From the NCBI GenBank assembly GCA_007136055.1, contig SLHT01000016.1:1-10802 (forward strand): DNA of 10,802 nt. The letters run 5' to 3'. Position numbers and translations under genes: made by a program. Each line of letters begins with the position of its first letter. Within the stretch, counting starts at the first letter, position 1. Below, one piece after another: positions 6,487 to 10,802 of the stretch. A model generated the notes under the pieces. That model did no database searches. It was not told where the DNA came from and saw only the letters and a list, made by a program, of their open reading frames with translations. Origin of the DNA: Syntrophomonadaceae bacterium (GTDB lineage Bacteria > Bacillota > Dethiobacteria > DTU022).

Positions 6487-8112
6487 ATGCAGAGTAAACC
6501 GCTATTATTAACTAACTGCTTAATACTTGATTCCGGGGGGCACAATAAAACAGGCGAAACTGACAGGGTTCCGGCGGCTGCCGACAGCATATTATTAAAG
6601 GATGGTTTTATATGTGCGGTGGGCGCTTACCGGAGTTTAAAGGGTTTAGGTGAGCCTTGTGAAGTGGTTGATTTAGAAGGAAAGACGGTTATGCCTGGAA
6701 TTATCGACAGCCATGTTCACCTGCTGCAAACGGGATATTTACAGACCCAGCTGGATTTGAAGAATGCTGCCGGGATTGATGATATTAAGTATCGTATAAA
6801 AAAAACAGCTGAAAAGAAGCAGCCGGGAGAATGGATTATAGGAAGGGGATGGGACGAGAGCAAATTTCCGATAACGGTGCCTCCAACCAGGTGGGACCTG
6901 GACCAGGCTGCCCCACTTAATCCGGTTTTTTTAATCCGGATTTGTACGCATGTTTTTATTGCCAATACACCTGCCTTGCAGAAGTCAGGGTTGGAAGGAG
7001 GCGCTGTTTCAATTCAGGGCGGGGTTGTCTATCGGGATCGGCAAGGCAGGTTAACGGGCGTCTTAGCTGAAAAAGCAGGAGATCCGGTTTACGATATCAT
7101 TAACCAGGACGCAAAAATGGAGAAAGATGCTGTCAGGGCTGGCATTCGTTATATGGTGAAAAATGGCATTACAACTGCTCACTCCATGGCAATTGGAGTA
7201 AAGGATCCCAATCACTATGTACGGCTGATGGATAGTTATCGAAAAGTGCTCCGGGAAGAAGGGTATCCGCTCAGGATAATTCTTGGTGCGGAATGTGAAC
7301 TGCTTGATTACTTGCTGGAAAACAAAATTGACTTTTTAGCAGGTGATTCTTTTTTCCGCCAGGGGTACATAAAGTTTTTCCAGGATGGTTCCCTTGGCGG
7401 GAGAACAGCCCTTTTGAAACAGGAGTACTGTGACGATCCCGGAAACTTTGGGTTGCCGGTAATGGAGGTTGCAGAGCTTAAAGAGATTTCACGAAAAGCC
7501 CATAAAAATGGTTACCAGTGTGCATTTCACTCCATAGGTGATCAGGCCGCTGAGCACAGTATCCTGGCTGTGAAATCTTTGGGAGATGAAAAGAATGTCC
7601 TTCGACACAGGATGGTTCACGCTTCACTTGTAGATGAAGCTATCCTTGAAGCCTTGCGTAAATACCGGATTGGTGTGGATATACAGCCCGGATTTCTCTC
7701 AAGCGATTATCGCTGGCTAAATAAGAGGTTGGGATCAAAGAGGATGCAGAATGCATATGTTTGGAAAACAATGATGAAGGAGAAAGGTTTGCGATTGGCC
7801 GGGAGTTCAGATGCCCCGGTAGAAGACGCCGCCCCATTTGCAGCGATCCAGACTGCGGTTACCCGCAGAACATTAGAGGGGGAACCGGAAGGAGGGTTTT
7901 TGCCCGAAGAATCCCTGGAAATTGAGGATATGCTGAAGTGTTATACCGTAAATGGCGCTTACCAGTATTTCGAAGAAGGTGTAAAGGGAACTATTGCACC
8001 AGGTATGTTTGCTGACCTGACGGTTCTCTCAGACAATCCCTATAATATTGATCCACACTGGCTTAGAAACATTCATGCCGTAATGACTGTGGTCGGAGGA
8101 TGTATTTTTTAG
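6487..8112 (+). CDS. YtcJ-type metal-dependent amidohydrolase
   Basis: This 541-residue enzyme of the Amidohydro_3 group (COG1574, YtcJ-like) has a TIM-barrel with a mononuclear or binuclear metal centre and hydrolyses C-N bonds of an unknown substrate. Visible landmarks: a small N-terminal beta domain (DLEGKTVMPGIIDSHVH), the HxH metal ligands H76 and H78, YIKFFQDGSLGGRTA (K296 in the position of the active-site lysine), FHSIGDQA (H348), HRMVHAS (H378), and GSSDAPVE with the catalytic Asp442. The C-terminal GTIAPGMFADLTVL completes the beta domain. No signal peptide is present, so it is cytoplasmic. Length and all motifs are normal. An AGGAGG at 6474-6479, seven bases away, selects the ATG at 6487 over the adjacent TTG at 6484. 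It stands alone, so context gives no substrate; the upstream symporter is divergent. Confidence 0.9.
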   Translation: MQSKPLLLTNCLILDSGGHNKTGETDRVPAAADSILLKDGFICAVGAYRSLKGLGEPCEVVDLEGKTVMPGIIDSHVHLLQTGYLQTQLDLKNAAGIDDIKYRIKKTAEKKQPGEWIIGRGWDESKFPITVPPTRWDLDQAAPLNPVFLIRICTHVFIANTPALQKSGLEGGAVSIQGGVVYRDRQGRLTGVLAEKAGDPVYDIINQDAKMEKDAVRAGIRYMVKNGITTAHSMAIGVKDPNHYVRLMDSYRKVLREEGYPLRIILGAECELLDYLLENKIDFLAGDSFFRQGYIKFFQDGSLGGRTALLKQEYCDDPGNFGLPVMEVAELKEISRKAHKNGYQCAFHSIGDQAAEHSILAVKSLGDEKNVLRHRMVHASLVDEAILEALRKYRIGVDIQPGFLSSDYRWLNKRLGSKRMQNAYVWKTMMKEKGLRLAGSSDAPVEDAAPFAAIQTAVTRRTLEGEPEGGFLPEESLEIEDMLKCYTVNGAYQYFEEGVKGTIAPGMFADLTVLSDNPYNIDPHWLRNIHAVMTVVGGCIF

Positions 8113-8114
8113 CG

Positions 8115-8172
8115 AAAGGTTTTTGTAAAGCATGGGCCACTTTTAAATTAAACCTTTATAGCATGTCATGCT
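8115..8172 (+). other. Weak inverted repeats after the amidohydrolase gene
   Basis: Directly after the stop, aaaggttt (8115-8122) pairs with aaaccttt (8150-8157) across 27 bases, and a palindrome agcatg-t-catgct follows at 8160-8172. Neither is followed by a T-run, so they form at best a poor terminator. The region to 8213 holds nothing else I recognise. Confidence 0.25.
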
Positions 8173-8213
8173 GGCGTGTTGGAGACTGTGCAACCCTAAA
8201 CTGTTTGTCGAAA

Positions 8214-8537
8214 TTAGTATTCATCCAAGATTAAACCGCTTTCTTCCAGGTTAAAAATTTTTACGTCAGGGTCTATTTTGACACAGGAGATGATTCTAGT
8301 GCAGTACACTTGCTGCTTGCTGTACAGCAAATTTAAGCCATATTATTGAACGTGTCTCTCTGCTTCAACCGATAATTTATTCCAAAAGGAACTGTGTTCA
8401 GGATATATTTTAGCGCATTCTGCGTAAAGCTTTGCTATAGTTTAATTTGACAGAGTCTTGGATAATCCTAGGCTTATTTTATACTCCTGTAGCTTTATAA
8501 ATGAAATTATTATCTTATCAGAAGTCAGCCTTCCAAG
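8214..8537 (-). pseudogene. Decayed ferritin-like (rubrerythrin-type) gene
   Basis: One minus-strand frame gives protein-like sequence over 324 bp but is broken by TAA codons at 8442-8444 and 8343-8345, with a TAG just upstream at 8538-8540. The middle segment TIAKLYAECAKIYPEHSSFW, followed by NKLSVEAERHV, closely follows the helix pattern of short ferritin-like/rubrerythrin proteins (E/A..LY..CA..FPE...FW..L..EE..H), including the E..H iron-ligand spacing. The N-terminal part (TSDKIIISFIKLQEYK) and the C-terminus (NLEESGLILDEY, then TAA) also look coding. No start codon or Shine-Dalgarno site remains. I read it as a pseudogene inactivated by point mutations while the frame stayed intact. The family assignment comes from pattern memory and is moderately sure; the decay itself is seen directly. 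Confidence 0.5.
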
Positions 8538-8670
8538 CTAAAGATTAAAAAAAACCACAAAACAATCATTTCGATCCTTCTGTGTGACACCTATTTGACA
8601 TCTAAGCTGTTTATAATGTGTTAGGTATAAGCAAAAATGTAGATATGTCAGGCGACCTAAGATGTGATTT

Positions 8671-8689
8671 TACCTGAAACAGGTATAAT
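8671..8689 (+). promoter_or_regulatory. Palindrome overlapping a TATAAT upstream of spoVS
   Basis: A perfect inverted repeat, tacctg-aaa-caggta (8671-8685), overlaps a consensus TATAAT at 8684-8689. No good -35 is present at 17 bases. The arrangement suits an operator over a -10 box, upstream of the sigma-H promoter at 8713. No regulator is encoded nearby, and the palindrome could be chance. Confidence 0.3.
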
Positions 8690-8712
8690 CTATAAATTTA
8701 ACCTTTGTAATT

Positions 8713-8741
8713 AAAGGAAAAAGCATGTTTATGATGAATTA
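8713..8741 (+). promoter_or_regulatory. Sigma-H-type promoter of spoVS
   Basis: The -35 element is aaaggaaaa (8713-8721) and the -10 element is gatgaatta (8733-8741), separated by 11 bases. This fits the Bacillus sigma-H consensus RnAGGAwWW-n11-12-RnnGAATww at every defined position. In Bacillus subtilis, spoVS is transcribed by sigma-H at the start of sporulation, so both site and gene agree. Initiation near 8748 would leave a leader of about 90 bases. Confidence 0.7.
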
Positions 8742-8839
8742 CTATTCTATATATTCTATTGAATATTAAAATCCAGATTGCACGATACTGAAATTGCACT
8801 CGCAAATTGATCACTTCAAGGGAGGAATATCTACCAGTT

Positions 8840-9103
8840 ATGACCATATTACTTAAAGTGTCATCGAAGTCAAATCCAAATAAAGTTGCAGGAGCTTTAG
8901 CAGGAACAATCAGGGAACAAGGTAAAGCGGAATTGCAGACAATAGGCGCTGGAGCACTTAATCAAGCAATTAAAGCAGTTGCAATCGCCAGAGGTTTTGT
9001 TGCTCCTGGGGGCATTGATTTAATCTGTATCCCTGCTTTTTGTGATATTGAGATAGATGGTGAGGAGAGAACGGCTATTAAGCTAATAATTGAGCCGAGG
9101 TAA
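8840..9103 (+). CDS. spoVS: Stage V sporulation protein S
   Basis: This 87-residue protein is nearly identical along its whole length to SpoVS, a small Alba-like nucleic-acid-binding-fold protein of spore formers. In B. subtilis, loss of SpoVS blocks sporulation at stage V and affects septation. Diagnostic stretches are KVSSKSNPNKVAGALAGTIR, AIGAGALNQAIKAVAIARGF and VAPGGIDLICIPAFCDIEID, ending in AIKLIIEPR. The family is usually 86 residues, so MTILLKV is the natural start. The best Shine-Dalgarno site (aagggagg, 8818-8825) is 14 bases from this ATG, unusually far; the upstream in-frame TTG at 8807 lies before it and cannot use it. The gene appears monocistronic under a sigma-H promoter. Identification is very secure, and the gene shows that the host descends from a spore former. 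Confidence 0.97.
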   Translation: MTILLKVSSKSNPNKVAGALAGTIREQGKAELQTIGAGALNQAIKAVAIARGFVAPGGIDLICIPAFCDIEIDGEERTAIKLIIEPR

Positions 9104-9376
9104 TAATTACTAATCATCTGTGTTGCTGAGTAATAATTAAAAATGATAGGATTATAGAAGAAAAAGGTTATAGGAAGCAGGTCAAACAAGAATAGGCCAT
9201 TATGCTTGCTGTTTTGCATAGGCGCATGCGAGAAAATAATGTTTTTACTTATGCAGTTTTTACATCTTGAATACACTTCATTGATAAATGAACTTCTAAA
9301 AAGAACAGCAACTGATCCTAACCCGATCTGTTGTACACTGTGAATAGCTGATATGATCAAATGAGGAGTGGTAATT

Positions 9377-9565
9377 ATGAACTTGTTTAGGGATAAGAGA
9401 TATTCTGTCATTGATATAGGTTTAATAAAGTGGAGTTGTATTCTATTTGGCATGGTATTAGGTGCATATCTTTCAGAGTTTACCCTAAGGTATATATGGT
9501 TATTTATTATAGTTGCGGTTATTATGGCAATCAAGCCAGTTGTTACATATGTCAAGGAGCTATGA
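9377..9565 (+). CDS. Small two-helix membrane protein
   Basis: A 62-residue protein with a basic N-terminus (MNLFRDKRYSVIDIGLIKW) and two closely spaced hydrophobic helices (about residues 19-36 and 40-54), ending in a short charged tail. The opening resembles a recurrent type of tiny clostridial and archaeal membrane protein with a 'KRFS-x-D-x-GLLK' start, which has no known function. The ATG at 9377 is set by gaggag (9363-9368), eight bases away; the upstream GTG at 9368 overlaps that site. It lies 273 bp after spoVS, so it is probably a separate unit, although I see no strong promoter in the AT-rich gap. No partner can be inferred. Confidence 0.65.
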   Translation: MNLFRDKRYSVIDIGLIKWSCILFGMVLGAYLSEFTLRYIWLFIIVAVIMAIKPVVTYVKEL

Positions 9566-9827
9566 TTTGTGGCTGAATCAATGTGCCAAGGCTATGTTCA
9601 ACAAAATAGAAATGCATAATGAAAATTTGATGAACAAGAAGAACCGTTTATCCGTTGATATTCGTTAAGTGAATAATTGCTTGATAATAAGAAGATATCT
9701 TGGCATTTGTCTTGTCTATTCTAACGAAGAAAGTCATAAATCGAGTGTTATCGGAATCAGCGGTCAGATGTGACTTGATTAAGTGCTCGGATCAGCCTCA
9801 AATTAGTTTCCGATAGGGGTTATATAA
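9566..9827 (+). other. Intergenic stretch without an assignable gene
   Basis: This gap between two small genes contains the end of a 39-codon frame (9549-9668) that lacks a Shine-Dalgarno site but has protein-like composition (LWLNQCAKAMFNKIEMHNEN). It also has a 10-bp palindrome, aagatatctt, at 9692-9701. I see no promoter close to consensus. The frame may be a gene remnant or chance. Confidence 0.3.
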
Positions 9828-10049
9828 ATGGTTCATCAATGGCATCCTTTCATCTATATGTTGTTAGCCATACTGGCTTTATTCATATTTCGCTTATTAT
9901 TACATCTGCTGATTAGGCTTATCAGCAATCAAAAAGACCGCCCTTTGACATTCCGTGTTGATGAAAACTATGATTATATTAAGGGATGGCAAACAGAACC
10001 TGAGAATAACAATGGAGGTAGTGATGATGATAATAAAGGAGGTTGTTAA
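9828..10049 (+). CDS. Small single-helix membrane protein with acidic glycine-rich tail
   Basis: A 73-residue protein with one strong membrane helix (about residues 8-32, FIYMLLAILALFIFRLLLHLL), a short basic stretch (RLISNQKDR) that would stay in the cytoplasm, then a hydrophilic tail. The tail contains RVDENYDYIKGW and ends in an Asn/Asp/Gly-rich run finishing GGC. A Shine-Dalgarno-like agggg (9815-9819) lies eight bases before the ATG. I do not recognise a family. The terminal cysteine is its only one, which is notable next to the cysteine-bearing partner. The stop is three bases from the next ATG, and its last codons contain that gene's ribosome binding site, so the two are almost certainly translated from one transcript. 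Confidence 0.65.
   Translation: MVHQWHPFIYMLLAILALFIFRLLLHLLIRLISNQKDRPLTFRVDENYDYIKGWQTEPENNNGGSDDDNKGGC
10035..10042 (+). promoter_or_regulatory. Ribosome binding site inside the upstream gene
   Basis: The sequence aaaggagg is a near-perfect Shine-Dalgarno site lying in the last codons of the 9828 gene, ten bases before the ATG at 10053. It links the two small genes as an operon and supports the downstream start. Confidence 0.7.
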
Positions 10050-10052
10050 ATA

Positions 10053-10241
10053 ATGAAATGCCCATTAAGAACTGATGCAGAAGGCAATGCCTTAAGTTGT
10101 TACAAAGATGAATGTGCCTGGTGGGTAACTGATGTAGAAATAGTAGGCTCGAAGGCTACTGGGGCCTGTGCAATATTAGAGATTGCAGCTAATGGAATAT
10201 TCGTCACCATTGGAGAAGATGATGAAGAGGATTATGAATAA
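10053..10241 (+). CDS. Small four-cysteine protein, CAWW type, function unknown
   Basis: A 62-residue soluble protein with cysteines at 3, 16, 21 and 39 in the pattern MKC-x12-C-x4-CAWW-x15-GACAI, then an Ile/Ala-rich segment (LEIAANGIFVTIG) and a very acidic tail (EDDEEDYE). Short proteins with a similar MKCP...C..eCAWW...CAI layout occur in anaerobic Bacillota and some phages. The spacing suggests a metal- or Fe-S-binding knot, but I know of no characterised member. It has a strong Shine-Dalgarno site and is tightly coupled to the one-helix protein upstream, suggesting that the two may work together at the membrane. The gene is complete. Function is unknown, and the metal-site idea is inference from the cysteines only. 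Confidence 0.7.
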   Translation: MKCPLRTDAEGNALSCYKDECAWWVTDVEIVGSKATGACAILEIAANGIFVTIGEDDEEDYE

Positions 10242-10288
10242 CTATCTTTACCTGAAATGCAGCTTTTTCAATAAGAGATAGCTTTTTC
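10242..10288 (+). terminator. Possible terminator of the small-gene pair
   Basis: Immediately after the stop, ctatct (10242-10247) pairs with agatag (10276-10281), followed by ctttttc. The stem is short and the loop long (28 bases), so the hairpin is weak, but position and T-run fit a Rho-independent terminator. Confidence 0.35.
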
Positions 10289-10343
10289 GGCAGTTTAAAA
10301 AGACAGAACTCGGCAGTTTAAAAAGACAGAACTCGGTAGTTTA
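10288..10343. repeat. 23-bp tandem repeat, 2.4 copies
   Basis: Two identical 23-bp units, each beginning cggcagtttaaaaagacaga, lie head to tail at 10288-10310 and 10311-10333. A partial third unit follows (cggtagttta, 10334-10343, one mismatch). They sit between the small-gene pair and the shortened 3' end of carB. The perfect identity points to recent slippage or duplication. It is too short and spacerless to be a CRISPR array. Confidence 0.85.
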
Positions 10344-10366
10344 ACAGATGTTTTATGCATCTGTTA
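10342..10366. terminator. Hairpin at the end of carB
   Basis: A perfect 9-bp inverted repeat, taacagatg and catctgtta, encloses a 7-base loop. The right arm contains the carB stop codon. There is no T-run directly after it on either strand, so it is at best an imperfect terminator for the minus-strand transcript. It may instead be a break-point relic. Confidence 0.45.
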
Positions 10367-10802
10367 TGGATCATATGGCGGTAGTTGAAGAAAGCCGGCT
10401 TTCACGAAAACTCTGGCTACTTTAAGGGCTTCCGCTTTATCAGAATCGTTTACGCTGATTAGCACGGTCCCGGAAGTGGGAATTGGTGAGTTTGTCGACT
10501 CCTGAGCTTTAACATAAGCAAGTTCGAATGAATCTGCAAGGCCAAGTACTTCCCCGGTAGATCTCATTTCCGGTCCGAGTACAGGATCAACCTCGGGAAA
10601 CATATTGAAAGGAAATACTGCTTCTTTGACGCCGTAGTGAGAGAACTTTTTGTTTGCGTAGTTATTTAACAGATATTGCCGGTTGGAGTTAACGGCCATA
10701 ATAATCTCAGTGGCAATTTTAACCATGGGAATATTACATATTTTCGAAACAAGCGGAACTGTTCTTGAAGCTCTAGGGTTGGCTTCAAGAACGTAAACTT
10801 TA
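10364..10802 (-). CDS. carB: Carbamoyl-phosphate synthase large subunit, C-terminal part lacking the MGS-like domain (5' end outside window)
   Basis: The 145 visible residues belong to the second ATP-grasp half of CarB, which makes carbamoyl phosphate from bicarbonate, ATP and glutamine-derived ammonia for pyrimidine and arginine synthesis. Clear signatures are VLEANPRASRTVPLVSK, the active-site strand-loop of the synthetase, then KEAVFPFNMF, VDPVLGPEMRSTGEV and TSGTVLISVNDSDK. The frame is open to the window edge, so the gene continues beyond 10802. Normal CarB (~1070 residues) ends with a ~130-residue MGS-like domain that binds UMP, IMP or ornithine. Here the frame stops right after VFVKAGF with an unrelated tail (LQLPPYDP), and no MGS-like sequence is found downstream in any frame. 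The protein is therefore shortened, either as an allosterically deregulated enzyme or as a decaying copy; which applies depends on the part outside the window. Confidence 0.85.
   Translation of the reverse strand, partial: KVYVLEANPRASRTVPLVSKICNIPMVKIATEIIMAVNSNRQYLLNNYANKKFSHYGVKEAVFPFNMFPEVDPVLGPEMRSTGEVLGLADSFELAYVKAQESTNSPIPTSGTVLISVNDSDKAEALKVARVFVKAGFLQLPPYDP

Noticed and set aside
8595..8617. TTGACA and TATAAT, both at full consensus
   Set aside because: The spacer is only 11 bases, too short for a sigma-A promoter, and no alternative -10 lies at 16-18 bases.
8962..9555. A 197-codon minus-strand open frame antisense to spoVS
   Set aside because: It covers the 3' half of spoVS and most of the small membrane gene on the other strand, has no Shine-Dalgarno site and shows no recognisable domain. 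It is a shadow of real genes and AT-rich spacer.
9549..9668. A 39-codon plus-strand frame with protein-like composition
   Set aside because: It starts inside the preceding gene, has no ribosome binding site and matches no family I know. I mention it only as part of the intergenic description.
10288..10343. Short repeats as a possible CRISPR array
   Set aside because: The units are directly adjacent with no spacers and only 2.4 copies; this is a simple tandem duplication.

Overview
The window looks like chromosomal DNA of a spore-forming, Clostridia-type member of the Bacillota. The main evidence is a nearly complete spoVS gene with an exact sigma-H-type promoter in front of it. AG-rich Shine-Dalgarno sites, moderately low GC and AT-rich intergenic stretches agree with this. 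I cannot name a genus. No rRNA, tRNA, transposase, phage gene or CRISPR array is visible.

Layout. (1) 1-1896, plus strand: the 3' part of an HPP-family membrane protein gene, then a secreted or membrane-anchored penicillin-binding-protein-like serine hydrolase. (2) 1852-3205, minus strand: a Pr6Pr-type membrane protein whose 3' end overlaps the hydrolase, a probable frameshifted small membrane-protein remnant, and the C-terminal part of an SPL-like radical SAM protein. (3) 3425-4731, plus strand: a second serine hydrolase that lacks its C-terminal third, ending in a TTGA overlap with a YhbS-type GNAT acetyltransferase gene. (4) A long hairpin separates this from a minus-strand acidic amino-acid/dicarboxylate:cation symporter (4821-6056). 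(5) 6487-8112, plus strand: a YtcJ-type metal-dependent amidohydrolase, with a possible operator/promoter upstream. (6) 8113-8839: no intact gene. It holds a decayed minus-strand ferritin-like gene with three in-frame stops, then a palindrome and the sigma-H promoter. (7) 8840-10241, plus strand: spoVS, a 62-residue two-helix membrane protein, and a tight pair made of a one-helix protein and a four-cysteine protein. (8) 10242-10363: hairpins and a 23-bp tandem repeat. (9) 10364-10802, minus strand: the C-terminal end of carB, which stops at the start of its allosteric domain and runs off the window.

The genes do not form one pathway. What stands out is the number of damaged genes: truncated serine hydrolase, truncated radical SAM protein, frameshifted membrane protein, stop-riddled ferritin-like gene and shortened carB. 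Intact single-gene units lie between them. I read this as a region eroding by small deletions and point mutations rather than as a mobile island. The best candidates for uncharacterised biology are the small-protein pair at 9828-10241 downstream of spoVS and the palindromic sites in front of the amidohydrolase and spoVS genes. I see no convincing evidence for a new multi-gene system.
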